A DNA stretch of 64,000 nucleotides from JANWKA01 sp035533815 (GCA_035533815.1 DATLTB010000113.1:1-64000), one strand, 5' to 3'; positions 26,101 through 34,190 are shown, numbered from the stretch's first letter. Made by a program: numbers and translations. Notes: generated by a model from the letters alone, not told the origin.

Positions 26101-26450
26101 GGCAAGGCGGAAATCCGGATTTTGACAAACGCTGGCAGAAACCTGGCGATGAAAAATACACCAATGTGCCTTCCATGCCCGCTCAGATCAATTCCAACCG
26201 GGACCTTTTCTATCTGTATTCCCAGGCCCTGGTGGAAAAAGGGGATAATATCCGGCTTCAGGATATCAGCCTGTCCTATGACCTGGACAGGGTGGAATGG
26301 AAGAAGCTGCCTTTTTCCCATATTCAATTATATGCGTACCTCAATAACCTCGGAATACTCTGGAGCGCCAATAAAGATGGACTGGACCCAGATTACCTGT
26401 ATTTGAAACCATCCAGATCCATTTCCCTGGGGATGCGGGTGAACTTCTAA
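23172..26450 (+). CDS. SusC/RagA-family TonB-linked outer-membrane transporter
   Basis: 1092 residues. An N-terminal signal region is followed by a carboxypeptidase-regulatory-like domain (about 50-125, ELHGTIVSS...GATLTILETG), the TonB plug (about 130-245) with NPLKEVVVSTGY, SIRGMSTIFANDQPLIIVD and VLKDAAAAAIWGARAGNGVIVITT, and a large beta-barrel ending in LGMRVNF with C-terminal Phe. It imports an oligomeric ligand across the outer membrane with the SusD lipoprotein encoded 15 bp downstream. No enzyme, anti-sigma or sensor gene is attached, so the ligand (glycan or peptide) is not indicated. Confidence 0.95.
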   Translation: MNTCLFTIPERRLTRYLIGRILPYAACLLVWGLGSGVNASGMLRRDSLELHGTIVSSRTHLPLKGATLTILETGAQTTSDAGGRFQLTTSVSNGHLRISYVGYDSQIISFNRHSPAVIRVALNQGGNPLKEVVVSTGYQTLAIQRTTGSFTEMDQSLFNRRVSPDVISRLEGVTSGLLFNHNAGSAVNDLSIRGMSTIFANDQPLIIVDNFPFSGDINDINPNDVESITVLKDAAAAAIWGARAGNGVIVITTKKGHFNTPLRVSLNANITVGQEPDLFSIPTLSSADFINTEEMLYNQGYYQYAEYSFDQEPLTPVVELLIAETNGTIDSASANSQINALKNIDVRRDFEKYFYRRSLDQQYSVNLSGGSARQQYYLSAGYDNDQLNLVGNGYARKTIQATDNYELLKNRLSIRSGFYYTESLTTDNNPGYGGIDFSPGVPLYPYAQLAGAAGNPLPVVHDYNTPFVQSAPGQGLLDWSYSPLEELKLAANTVHQSDYRINLGARYTFSPSINGQVLYQYENLSSQGNNLYSQQTYLTRNLINSYTQVNPDSSLSMPIPQGAILDGNQGSTISWNFRSQLNFNHRWAAHELQVLAGFESMESGSNAADYRLYGYDPLHATSQPVDYITQFPMYYDPYETYTIPYVNDRSSLTNRFESFFTNAVYTYKDQYILSGSARRDLSNIFGVNANLRGVPLWSAGAAWILSKASFYHSRFLPLLKGRLTYGYSGNLDNNVTAYTTAKTASQVNYFAGQPYETIINPPDPDLSWEKDQMINLGMDFATRKGRISGSLDYYFKQGLNLIAFTPAAPSTGFTQFQGNSASSRGHGFDLVLNTRNLDGPLKWMTQLLLTHVTDVVTRYQEQVSAIQYAEFASGTAIIPLQGRAVYSLYSFRWAGLDPLTGDPRGYYQGQISEDYVNMVNKTAPDSMVYDGPARPTVYGSLRNSFSWKGFSLSANISFEFGYYFRKSSINYTQLLSGQGGNPDFDKRWQKPGDEKYTNVPSMPAQINSNRDLFYLYSQALVEKGDNIRLQDISLSYDLDRVEWKKLPFSHIQLYAYLNNLGILWSANKDGLDPDYLYLKPSRSISLGMRVNF

Positions 26451-26465
26451 CTGAAAAAAAATAAT

Positions 26466-27821
26466 ATGAAAAAGATCATCCTTTTCTCGATGGGGCTTGC
26501 CCTGGTTGGATTAAATGGTTGCAAAAAGGAATTCCTGGATATCCGGTCTTCCGACGCCCTGGTGGTACCTGTAACCCTCAGTGATTTCCAACAGCTGCTC
26601 AGCAATGAACAGGTCTTCAATATTACTCCTGCGCTGGGTGAACTGGGCAGTGACGATTATTATACCACCGCCCAAAACCTGGAAGCCGCCTATACAGTTC
26701 AGGAAAGAAACGGGTATACCTGGGCCCAGGATGTGTACGAAGGTGCCCCTGTCTCAGACTGGAATATTCCCTATGAACAGGTATTTTACGCCAATGTGGT
26801 CCTGGCTGGCCTGGCCTCCCTACCCGCCGACACGTCGACCCGCACCGAGCAGCAACAGCTCACCGGTATTGCGCTGTTCGACCGGGCATTTGCCTTTTAC
26901 AATCTGGCCATTACCTTCTGTGCTCCATATCATCCTGATTCTGCAGCCATACAGTGGGGGATCCCCATCCGCCTCAGTGCGGATATCAATACCAAATCTG
27001 TTCGTGGAACCCTTGCACAGACTTTTGCCCAGGTGATCAAGGACCTGGATGCAGCCCTTCCCCTTCTTCCGGTCAATACCCCTATAAAGACTTTCCCCTG
27101 CAAGGCGGCTGCCTATGGGTTGCTAGCCAGGATATATCTGGATATGCAGCAATATACCCAGGCAGGAAATGAGGCGGATTCCGCTTTACAGCTCAACAGT
27201 ACCCTGATGGATTACAATCAGCTCAATCTTTCGGCTACCTACCCTTTTGTAAAATTCAACCCTGAGGTTCTTTTTGAAAGCGAGCTGATCTCCTACGGCA
27301 TTTTTTATTCCAGCCTCACTATGATTGACTCCACCCTTTACCAGAGTTATGATACCAATGACCTGAGGCGTACCGCCTTTTTCCTGACCCGCCAGGGCCG
27401 CCTGAATTTTAAAGGAACCTATTCAGGGGTACATACCCGGTTCGCCGGAATTGCGACCGATGAAATGTACCTGATTCGGGCAGAATGTCAGGCCCGCCAG
27501 GGTAATGTATCCGCCGCCCTAAGCGATCTCAATACCTTAAGGATAAACCGGTATAAAACCGGCAGCTTTCTGCCAGACAGTGCTTCTTCTCCCACCCAAG
27601 CCCTGTCCCTGGTCCTGGCGGAAAGGAGAAAGGAGCTGGTGTTCCGTGGAATCCGCTGGAATGATCTGCGGCGGCTGAACCAGGATTCCCGGTTTGCCAT
27701 CACCCTGGAACGGGTTGTCAGCGGACAGTCCTTTACCCTTCCTCCGAACGATCCTCGCTATACCTGGCCAATACCCATCGGCGAGATTCAGCTCAGCGGG
27801 ATCCCTCAGAATCCCAGGTAA
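26466..27821 (+). CDS. SusD/RagB-family ligand-binding lipoprotein
   Basis: 451 residues. The signal peptide ends at a lipobox (LVGLNGC, Cys about residue 19), giving a surface lipoprotein. The N-terminal SusD-like domain (KKEFLDIRSSDALVVP) and TPR-like helices with ARIYLDMQQYTQAGNEADSAL are followed by the C-terminal block EMYLIRAECQARQG...LNTLRINRY and ERRKELVFRGIRWNDLRRLN. It caps the SusC barrel and captures the ligand. It is 15 bp after susC and ends before a strong stem-loop, so the operon is just these two genes. Confidence 0.95.
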   Translation: MKKIILFSMGLALVGLNGCKKEFLDIRSSDALVVPVTLSDFQQLLSNEQVFNITPALGELGSDDYYTTAQNLEAAYTVQERNGYTWAQDVYEGAPVSDWNIPYEQVFYANVVLAGLASLPADTSTRTEQQQLTGIALFDRAFAFYNLAITFCAPYHPDSAAIQWGIPIRLSADINTKSVRGTLAQTFAQVIKDLDAALPLLPVNTPIKTFPCKAAAYGLLARIYLDMQQYTQAGNEADSALQLNSTLMDYNQLNLSATYPFVKFNPEVLFESELISYGIFYSSLTMIDSTLYQSYDTNDLRRTAFFLTRQGRLNFKGTYSGVHTRFAGIATDEMYLIRAECQARQGNVSAALSDLNTLRINRYKTGSFLPDSASSPTQALSLVLAERRKELVFRGIRWNDLRRLNQDSRFAITLERVVSGQSFTLPPNDPRYTWPIPIGEIQLSGIPQNPR

Positions 27822-27868
27822 AAATATTTCATCGATCTACCGATTTTACAGATTGGATTTTGGTTTCC

Positions 27869-27890
27869 GGCCGGGTATTCCTACCCGGCC
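27869..27890 (+). terminator. Stem-loop after susD
   Basis: A perfect 9-bp G/C-rich stem GGCCGGGTA (27869-27877) and TACCCGGCC (27882-27890) around the loop TTCC, 47 bp past the susD stop. There is no long T-run, but position and stability fit a transcription end. Confidence 0.6.
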
Positions 27891-28103
27891 TTCCTATGCT
27901 GATCATATTACCCATCTATTGCCCATCCTGTCCAGGCAAAAGCAAAATAGGGATAATAAATCCTGTACCTGTCGCCTGATGACTATCTCTCCGGAGAGTT
28001 CCATACAGCCTCCTAAATCCTATCCAGGAAGGACAGGTTAAAAATTTTAGGAAATAAAAAAATACATTTACTATTTTTAACATAAATTGTTTTAACTGAT
28101 TTA

Positions 28104-28382
28104 ATGAGGTTGCAGAAAATTGACATTAATCCGGTACGGTCTATTGCCCGTACCATTGACTTTGACATTACCGGGGCATTTTATCATGTGTTTGGTTTGG
28201 GGAAAAAACGATTGCCGCGGATTGATCTTTCTTCAATCCGGGTGAATTTGGGGTTTACCATCAACCTTTTAATAGGTGGGATTGGATCAATAATATATCG
28301 CTTTTCATCATTTTCGTTGACTTTAATCAATGTGTTGATGGGATCCGACAACTTTTCCCGGATAAAAAATACTCAGGAGTAA
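28104..28382 (+). CDS. Possible small hypothetical protein, doubtful
   Basis: An ATG-initiated frame of 92 codons in an A/T-rich stretch. The product MRLQKIDINPVRSIART... has one plausible hydrophobic segment (GFTINLLIGGIGSIIYRF). No family resemblance, no ribosome-binding site, and codon usage looks less biased than in neighbours. It may be chance. The flanking stretches 27891-28103 and 28383-28518 are A/T-rich and otherwise featureless. Confidence 0.3.
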   Translation: MRLQKIDINPVRSIARTIDFDITGAFYHVFGLGKKRLPRIDLSSIRVNLGFTINLLIGGIGSIIYRFSSFSLTLINVLMGSDNFSRIKNTQE

Positions 28383-28518
28383 AAGTTTTGCCCATTAAGC
28401 CGGATAGCTGGGGAGAACTGTGCTTTATTATAGATCAATCAGCTGTGTTTTTGTATTTTACCCTATTTTAAAAAAAACCTTTTTATCAGTAAAAAATGAT
28501 TGAAAAGGAGATTTTTAT

Positions 28519-28629
28519 ATGACAAAAATTGATGTGGATGATCATAGCCGGGAAATAAAGCAGGGAAACGATTGTCGGAATCTCTTCAGTTTACCTTTCT
28601 TTCTGAAAACATTTAACCCATGGAAGTAA
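28519..28629 (+). CDS. Possible 36-residue leader ORF overlapping prsW
   Basis: ATG at 28519 is preceded by AAAAGGAG with 8 bases spacing, an unusually good Shine-Dalgarno sequence for this phylum. The frame encodes MTKIDVDDHSREIKQ...FNPWK and stops at 28627-28629, ten bases inside prsW (ATG at 28620). The overlap of a well-initiated short frame with the next start suggests translational coupling or a leader peptide. No homology is known to me, so it may be fortuitous. Confidence 0.4.
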   Translation: MTKIDVDDHSREIKQGNDCRNLFSLPFFLKTFNPWK

Positions 28630-29948
28630 CCAATGTCCAAAAAAAAGATGTCTACCTGGAGTGCATTGCAGGAAAGGACTTTCAGTACTGTTTTTCCGTG
28701 GGTGATCAACCGGTCACCATGGGTCATATTTCCGGTAACCCTAAGCAGGCAGTGAAAGTACTTTCTCCGGGCCAGGGATTTGTGATTTTTTCCAGCGAAA
28801 TAGGCAAGATCCTTTTTGATGCTGATTCCTGCCAGGTCCCTGTTTTCCTGAATAACCGGGAAGTCAAAAAAGGAGAAATCCTCGATCATGATTTACTGCG
28901 TATCAATGATTCCATATGGCGAACCAGAAAAGATATTCCTGCAGGCAAGATATCTTCCGGAATGATGGACCGGTTAAACGGACTGATTGGGCTGGAACAA
29001 TTGCATGATTTCAAATTGGGAAATATTTTTTCAGAGGTATTTAAAAAGCATACTACGGAAGAAATGGAGGCGCAGCTGATCACAGGGACCTCGGGGCATA
29101 CCCCCTATCTGGATAATCTGGAGATCGGATGGGGTAAACCTTGGCTGTTTGCCAGGATGCTGGGCATTTCGGCGGCACTGGCTTTTATTCTATATGCAGG
29201 TTATATCATGTTCTCCAATGCCAACCTGGTTCCCGGGCTTATTTTCATAGGATCATTTGCAGTCCCCCTTTCCACCATGATTTTCTTCCTGGAAATGAAT
29301 ATTCCCCGGAATGTATCCATATTCATGTTGATACAGTTACTTTTTGTCGGAGGTATTGCTTCCTTGTTTGTCGCCCTGGTATTTTATAGCAAATTCAATT
29401 TCTTCACTACCTACCTGGGAGCTTCTGCAGCAGGGATTATTGAAGAATCCGCCAAGTTGCTGATCGTCATCCTACTTGTCGGGAAATCCAAACGGTTCCG
29501 ATGGATTCTGAACGGACTTTTATTTGGAGCTGCTGTGGGGACGGGATTCGGGGCATTTGAAAGTGCAGGTTACGCTTTCCGTATCATCGTCACCTCAGGC
29601 ATGGCTCAGGGTGTGAATAACATCATCACCCGCGGATTGCTCGCCCCGTTTATGCATGTCGTCTGGACCGCCAATGTAGCCGCAGCATTATGGCTCGTAA
29701 AAGAGGATAAACCATTCAAGTGGGATATGTTGAAAGAGCCTGCCTTTTTAAGGATCATGATCTCCATGATGGCTGTGCATATGATTTGGAATGCCCCCTT
29801 TTCCTTAATGCGGTTACCCTTCAACCTGGACCTGAAGTACCTTATCCTGGGTGTTATAGCATGGGTGATCTGTTTCCGCCTGATCCAGGCAGGATTAAAA
29901 CAACTCAACCAGGCCCGGCAACCGGCCCTACCCCCAATTACCGTATAG
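28620..29948 (+). CDS. PrsW-family intramembrane metalloprotease with FHA-like N-terminal domain
   Basis: 442 residues. Residues about 1-105 form a beta-rich domain ending FLNNREVKKGEILDHDLLRI, resembling the last strands of an FHA fold. From about 180 on there are eight or so membrane helices with PrsW motifs: IIEESAKLL (E275/E276), the GAAVGTGFGAFES segment, HVVWTANVAAALW and VHMIWNAPFS, which supply acidic and histidine metal ligands. Characterised PrsW of Bacillus cleaves an anti-sigma factor within the membrane; the target here is unknown. The FHA-like part may dock a phosphoprotein, but this is inference. Confidence 0.85.
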   Translation: MEVTNVQKKDVYLECIAGKDFQYCFSVGDQPVTMGHISGNPKQAVKVLSPGQGFVIFSSEIGKILFDADSCQVPVFLNNREVKKGEILDHDLLRINDSIWRTRKDIPAGKISSGMMDRLNGLIGLEQLHDFKLGNIFSEVFKKHTTEEMEAQLITGTSGHTPYLDNLEIGWGKPWLFARMLGISAALAFILYAGYIMFSNANLVPGLIFIGSFAVPLSTMIFFLEMNIPRNVSIFMLIQLLFVGGIASLFVALVFYSKFNFFTTYLGASAAGIIEESAKLLIVILLVGKSKRFRWILNGLLFGAAVGTGFGAFESAGYAFRIIVTSGMAQGVNNIITRGLLAPFMHVVWTANVAAALWLVKEDKPFKWDMLKEPAFLRIMISMMAVHMIWNAPFSLMRLPFNLDLKYLILGVIAWVICFRLIQAGLKQLNQARQPALPPITV

Positions 29949-30106
29949 CCCAATCTGGGCATGACTGATTAATGGTTTCGCTGTGAACCTTATGGTCGGT
30001 ATCCTTTAACGGCGGTGAATGGAGAATGGGGAATGAAGACTTCCTGAACTCCGGCACAATCCATGAATCTCCGGATGCAGGTAAAGTAAAAAAGCTACTT
30101 CTTTAC

Positions 30107-30220
30107 TTATTGCTTTTCCTTCAGCCTGTTTACTTCTCTCCCCTCCAGGACCGTGTGAATCAGGAAAGCGGAGATTAATACCAGAACAGAAGCCAGCACA
30201 ATAATATCCTGTATTGACAT
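30107..30220 (-). CDS. 37-residue single-helix membrane protein
   Basis: Minus-strand frame from ATG 30220 to TAA 30107: MSIQDIIVLASVLVLISAF, then LIHTVLEGREVNRLKEKQ. It has the layout of a genuine small membrane protein: short polar start, one about 18-residue hydrophobic helix, then a charged cytoplasmic tail. It occupies the 29949-30410 gap upstream of and divergent from the MFS transporter gene. Such proteins often assist transporters or complexes, but no partner is shown. The remainder of that gap is without recognisable features apart from the promoter at 30345. Confidence 0.5.
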   Translation of the reverse strand: MSIQDIIVLASVLVLISAFLIHTVLEGREVNRLKEKQ

Positions 30221-30344
30221 GCAGGTTTTTAATTGTTGAAGGTACATGGAATATCCGGGGGGTTAATCCCTATTTATCCACAAGAAATCCCCAGGAGAAT
30301 GCCATATATCTCATTAAATCCCTGTCTTTTATGTTACCGGCAAG

Positions 30345-30352
30345 TATATTTG
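30345..30352 (+). promoter_or_regulatory. Predicted -7 element of the MFS transporter gene
   Basis: TATATTTG matches TAnnTTTG exactly, 58 bp before the ATG at 30411. No clear -33 TTG at the right spacing. The surrounding GTATATTTGC also fits the CTnDOT-type integration core, probably coincidental. Confidence 0.45.
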
Positions 30353-30410
30353 CAAACGCCCCCTGAGATGGTCTTTACACCTGAATCCGTTTAATTCAAT
30401 TCCAGGACTT

Positions 30411-31709
30411 ATGGAAGAGCTGAAAAAGTCCGGCAGATACCGTTGGAAAATACTTTCCATGTTGTTTTTTGCCACCACCATAAATTATATGGACCGTAGT
30501 ATCATGGGAGTTCTCGGACCGACTTTGCAGAAATATGTATTTCACTGGACTAATATTCAGTATAGTTATATTACGAATGCCTTTATGGTGGCTTATGCTT
30601 CAGGATTGCTGATCATGGGCGGAATAATCGACAGGATCGGCACCAGGCTGGGTTATGCTATTTCGATTGCTATCTGGAGCTTTTTCAGCCTTTTACATAC
30701 CTTGATCACCAGGTCCATGGGCTGGATTGGTTTTGTCTTTACGCGGTTTGGCCTGGGATTCGGGGAATCCGGTAATTTTCCCGCCTGCATCAAAACTGTC
30801 GGGGAATGGTTTCCGGTGAAGGAACGGGCTTTTGCGACCGGAATCTTTAATGCAGGGAGCAATGTAGGGGCAATATTTGCCCCGCTCATCATTCCCCTTT
30901 TTGTGGCCAATAATGGCAAACACTGGCAATATGCATTCTGCATCACATTCATCTTCAGTCTCACCTGGCTGATATGCTGGCTGAAAATCTATAAAAAACC
31001 GGAGAGCCATCCTAAAGTCAGTTCCCGGGAACTGGAGTATATCGTCGGGGATTCCAGTCTAGAATCCCCGGCAAAGATTGCCTGGATTCAGGTCATTTTC
31101 CTAAAGGAAACATGGGCTTTTGCCATAGCAAAAATAACAGATGCTGCCTGGTGGTTTTATTTGTTCTGGGGCAGCTTTTTCCTGCATGCCCAGTTCGGGC
31201 TGAACCTTCAGGGCCTGGCTTTACCGCTGATTATCATTTATGTGATTGCAGATGCAGGAAGTATTTCCGGAGGATGGCTTTCTTCCCATTTCATTAAACG
31301 GGGATGGACAGTCAATAAATCCAGAAAAATAACCTTATTGATCTGTGCTTTGATCATCCTGCCGGTGATATTTGCCACACAAACCAAAAATGAATGGATA
31401 TCTGTGCTGCTGATCGGAATTGCAGCGGGAGGCCACCAGGCCTGGTCTGCTAATGTCTTTACCCTGGTTTCAGATATTTTCCCTAAAAAAGCGACTGCCT
31501 CCGTGGTGGGTATCGGAGGAATGGTAGGTGCAATTGCCAGTATAATCGCCAATTTTTCCCTTGGCCGGATTTTGGACAGTTACGGTAAATCCGGTTATTT
31601 CTTTGCATTCCTGATTGTCGGCAGTGTATACCTGGTCACTCTTTTCATTGTTCACCTCATCCTGCCGGTGATAGAACCCCTGAACGAGGACCTTTCTCAT
31701 TATCGTTAA
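30411..31709 (+). CDS. MFS transporter, anion:cation symporter (hexuronate/ExuT-like)
   Basis: 432 residues with about 12 membrane helices. The N-terminal RWKILSMLFFATTINYMDRSIMGV, the loop GGIIDRIGTRLGYA, and RFGLGFGESGNFPACIKTVGEWFP are characteristic of the ACS family that includes ExuT, GudP and DgoT. These carry hexuronates, aldarates or related sugar acids with protons. No sugar-acid catabolic gene lies adjacent, so the substrate is a family-level guess. Single-gene transcription unit with a -7-like box upstream and convergent with tpiA. Confidence 0.9.
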   Translation: MEELKKSGRYRWKILSMLFFATTINYMDRSIMGVLGPTLQKYVFHWTNIQYSYITNAFMVAYASGLLIMGGIIDRIGTRLGYAISIAIWSFFSLLHTLITRSMGWIGFVFTRFGLGFGESGNFPACIKTVGEWFPVKERAFATGIFNAGSNVGAIFAPLIIPLFVANNGKHWQYAFCITFIFSLTWLICWLKIYKKPESHPKVSSRELEYIVGDSSLESPAKIAWIQVIFLKETWAFAIAKITDAAWWFYLFWGSFFLHAQFGLNLQGLALPLIIIYVIADAGSISGGWLSSHFIKRGWTVNKSRKITLLICALIILPVIFATQTKNEWISVLLIGIAAGGHQAWSANVFTLVSDIFPKKATASVVGIGGMVGAIASIIANFSLGRILDSYGKSGYFFAFLIVGSVYLVTLFIVHLILPVIEPLNEDLSHYR

Positions 31710-31824
31710 TGCCATTTTAATGGCTGTAAAGCCATTGGATCCGAGTGAGCCTTCCAACCAGTGTTCCATCACCAGGTCTCCAGCTGAATAATGGAAATAC
31801 CCGTCCATTCAGTCAAGGTCGAAT

Positions 31825-32583
31825 TTAAAAGCTTTGCAGGATCTGTAAAAAATCATCCGCCACCAGGGATGACCCACCGATTAGTCCCCCGTCCACATCC
31901 GGGCAGCCGAATAATTCCCTGGCATTGCCCGGCTTGCAGCTCCCCCCATAAATAATGGAAAGTTCCTCCCCCAGCGAGGCATTAAATCTTTTGCGGATCA
32001 GGTTTCGGATAAAGGCATGCATATCCTGCGCCTGACCGGCCGAGGCGGTCAGACCCGTACCGATCGCCCAGATGGGCTCATAAGCTATCACCATCCGGGC
32101 AGCTTGTTCAGGGGAAAACAAAAAAACCGTTTCTTCCAGTTGTTTGGTCACATATTCATTCTGTGTGCCGGCATCCCGGATCAACCGTGTTTCCCCACAG
32201 CAGAAAATGGGTCTTAAGCCTGACTCGAGCGCCTGCCTGAGTTTTTGAACGAGTATGGCACTCGTTTCCCCAAAATATTCCCTTCTTTCCGAATGACCCA
32301 GGATCACATATTCCACTCCGATCGATTGCAGCATGAAGGCCGATACTTCTCCGGTAAAAGCGCCGGATTTTCCCGTGTGGCAGTTCTGTGCGGCAGTGAA
32401 AAACTGGGAGTGGCTGCTAACCAGGGATTGCACATTCTGGAGGTATGGAAACGGGGCAGCAAAAATCGCCAGATGATTGGTCTGCATCGGGATATCCGCC
32501 CGGAGAATATCATGAACCAGCGAATTGGCCTGCTGGAAACTGAGGTTCATCTTCCAGTTGCCGGCAACTATCATTTTTCTCAT
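31825..32583 (-). CDS. tpiA: Triosephosphate isomerase
   Basis: 252 residues from ATG 32583 (MRKMIVAGNWKMN); the frame extends upstream to 32631, but the conserved protein begins at this Met. Catalytic residues are present: N and K in GNWKMN, His in GHSERREYFGE, and Glu in AYEPIWAIGTG, plus phosphate-loop GGSCKPGNA and GGLIGGSSL. Interconverts glyceraldehyde-3-phosphate and dihydroxyacetone phosphate in glycolysis. Followed on the same strand direction by nothing obvious; upstream is the sugar nucleotidyltransferase gene. Confidence 0.97.
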   Translation of the reverse strand: MRKMIVAGNWKMNLSFQQANSLVHDILRADIPMQTNHLAIFAAPFPYLQNVQSLVSSHSQFFTAAQNCHTGKSGAFTGEVSAFMLQSIGVEYVILGHSERREYFGETSAILVQKLRQALESGLRPIFCCGETRLIRDAGTQNEYVTKQLEETVFLFSPEQAARMVIAYEPIWAIGTGLTASAGQAQDMHAFIRNLIRKRFNASLGEELSIIYGGSCKPGNARELFGCPDVDGGLIGGSSLVADDFLQILQSF

Positions 32584-32697
32584 CAAATTCCGGTTCTTGA
32601 ACCCTTGAACGACACCAGGGAGGAGAACCACTTCCTTTTTTAGCGTTTAGGTTGGTGATCAGTCCCTTGAGGACTGCCAGTACAGATTAAAATCAAT

Positions 32698-33852
32698 TCA
32701 GCCTGTTTGTGAAAACAGATATTTAAGGATGTCTTCTTCCGGACCTGTCATTTCCTGCTGTTTCATTTTCATCCAGGACCTGGCATCCCCGATAGCTTTC
32801 TCCAGATCATACTTCATCCACCTGGCTGCACCCCCCCAGGAAAAGGAAGGAATAAATTTAGGTGGAAAATCCCCGCCGAATATATTACAGGATATCCCGG
32901 TTACGGTGCCCGTATTAAACATCGTACTGATACCGCTGCGGGAATAGTCCCCCATCATCAGCCCGCATTTAGTTCCCGCGGACCTATAGGTCTTCCGGTA
33001 CGCATCCCAGACCTTGACATTGCCTACATTATTTTTCAGGTTGGAGCAATTGGTGTTCGCCCCCAGATTGCACCATTCCCCGATCACGGCATCTCCGAGA
33101 TACCCTTCATGGGCTTTATTGGAATAACCGAAGACCACCGCATTCTTGATCTCTCCGCCCATCCGGCAAAAAGGCCCCAGGGAAGTAGCCCCATAGATTG
33201 TAGCCCCCATCTTTACCACAGACCCTTCACCCATGGAGAACGGACCCCGGATCATGGCTCCTTCCATTACCTCAGCTCCCTTTCCAAGGTAAATTGGCCC
33301 CCTGGTGGCATTCAAATAACAATGTTCCGCGATAGCCCCGTTTTCCAGGAAAATATGTTCGGTGGCCAACAGTCGGTTAGACCCAGCAATTTCCGCAGAT
33401 TGCCTTCCCCGGGTCAGCATCTGGAAATCCTGCCTGAGCAAATCTCCATTGAAATGAAAAATATGATAGGGGTGTTCGAGTATCCGCAGTTCACCGGTGT
33501 ATTCGATCAAGTCCAGTTCTTCGGAAAGGGGCATCCTTTGGCTGCGCCAGGCGAACACCATCCCTTTCAGGGAAAGTCCCTGACCAGGTTTTAATGCCAT
33601 CACGGATATTGCAAGCCCGGGACTGGAAATGATATGGGAATAAATGAACCAGTTGTCGTCCATAAGACGGCAGGGGTATTTTTCCTGGAGATAGTCAGCT
33701 GTCCCGTAAGATACGGTTCCCCCAAGGTAATGCGCCCATTTTGCGGCCAGGGTAGTAATGCCTACCTGGATTTCCCCAATCGGACGGGTCAGTGAAAAAG
33801 GAAATAATCTTTCCCTGGCAACCGGGTCATCCTGTAGTATGATATTTCGCAT
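32698..33852 (-). CDS. Putative sugar nucleotidyltransferase, GlmU-like with left-handed beta-helix
   Basis: 384 residues from ATG 33852 (MRNIILQDDPV). The N-terminal part (FPFSLTRPIGEIQVGI) is the shortened nucleotidyltransferase-like domain of the Bacteroidota GlmU-related family, without an obvious complete pyrophosphorylase signature G-x-G-T-R. The C-terminal half has hexapeptide repeats (IYLGKGAEVMEGAMIRGP, GEGSVVKMGATIYG, GEWCNLGANTNCSNLKN) forming an acyltransferase-type beta-helix. Role probably in sugar-nucleotide supply for the envelope. Neighbours tpiA and rpmE2 do not clarify it. Confidence 0.8.
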   Translation of the reverse strand: MRNIILQDDPVARERLFPFSLTRPIGEIQVGITTLAAKWAHYLGGTVSYGTADYLQEKYPCRLMDDNWFIYSHIISSPGLAISVMALKPGQGLSLKGMVFAWRSQRMPLSEELDLIEYTGELRILEHPYHIFHFNGDLLRQDFQMLTRGRQSAEIAGSNRLLATEHIFLENGAIAEHCYLNATRGPIYLGKGAEVMEGAMIRGPFSMGEGSVVKMGATIYGATSLGPFCRMGGEIKNAVVFGYSNKAHEGYLGDAVIGEWCNLGANTNCSNLKNNVGNVKVWDAYRKTYRSAGTKCGLMMGDYSRSGISTMFNTGTVTGISCNIFGGDFPPKFIPSFSWGGAARWMKYDLEKAIGDARSWMKMKQQEMTGPEEDILKYLFSQTG

Positions 33853-33855
33853 GAC

Positions 33856-33892
33856 CAAAAATAAGAATAGCCCGGCTATTTCAGCCCCGGGC
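33856..33892 (-). terminator. Terminator after rpmE2
   Basis: Stem GCCCGGCT (33870-33877), 5-nt loop, and AGCC-CC-GGGC (33883-33892, two-base bulge). On the minus strand it is followed by a T-rich run (TATTCTTATTTTTGG), giving a standard terminator 26 bp beyond the rpmE2 stop and just before the next gene. Confidence 0.65.
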
Positions 33893-33917
33893 CATCCAGA
33901 TTAACCTGAAAACCAAG

Positions 33918-34169
33918 TTATTTTTTCTTTTCGTAACGTTTGCGGAATTTATCAATTCGGCCAGCCGTATCCACCAGCATGTTCTTTCCAGTATAAAATG
34001 GATGGGAGGTATTGGAAATTTCCAGTTTGATGAGCGGATATTCTTTCCCATCTTCCCAGCTGATATTTTCCCGGGAAGGGGCAGAAGACCGGCTTAAAAA
34101 GGCATGTCCGTTGGACATATCCTTGAAAATCACGAACCTGTAGTTTTCCGGGTGAATGCCCTGTTTCAT
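33918..34169 (-). CDS. rpmE2: 50S ribosomal protein L31, type B
   Basis: 83 residues from ATG 34169 (MKQGIHPENYRFVIFKD); the eight residues upstream in frame lie within the predicted leader and are not conserved. Type B features: YPLIKLEISNTSHPFYTGK and DTAGRIDKFRKRY, and no zinc-binding CxxC, so it is the zinc-independent form. Its promoter is well defined at 34191-34221 and a terminator follows at 33856-33892, so it is a single-gene unit. Confidence 0.95.
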   Translation of the reverse strand: MKQGIHPENYRFVIFKDMSNGHAFLSRSSAPSRENISWEDGKEYPLIKLEISNTSHPFYTGKNMLVDTAGRIDKFRKRYEKKK

Positions 34170-34190
34170 GGGTAACTTAATTTTGAGGGG

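Noticed and set aside
30344..30353. GTATATTTGC, matching the CTnDOT integration core GTAnnTTTGC (also on the minus strand at 63191-63200)
   Set aside because: Both coincide with -7 promoter boxes, whose consensus overlaps the core, and no integrase or element boundary is near either.
31719..31736. 7-bp stem AATGGCT / AGCCATT after the MFS gene
   Set aside because: Weak stem without a T-run; not enough to call a terminator.
32660..32676. 6-bp stem CAGTCC / GGACTG between tpiA and the nucleotidyltransferase gene
   Set aside because: Too short and without a T-run to support a terminator.
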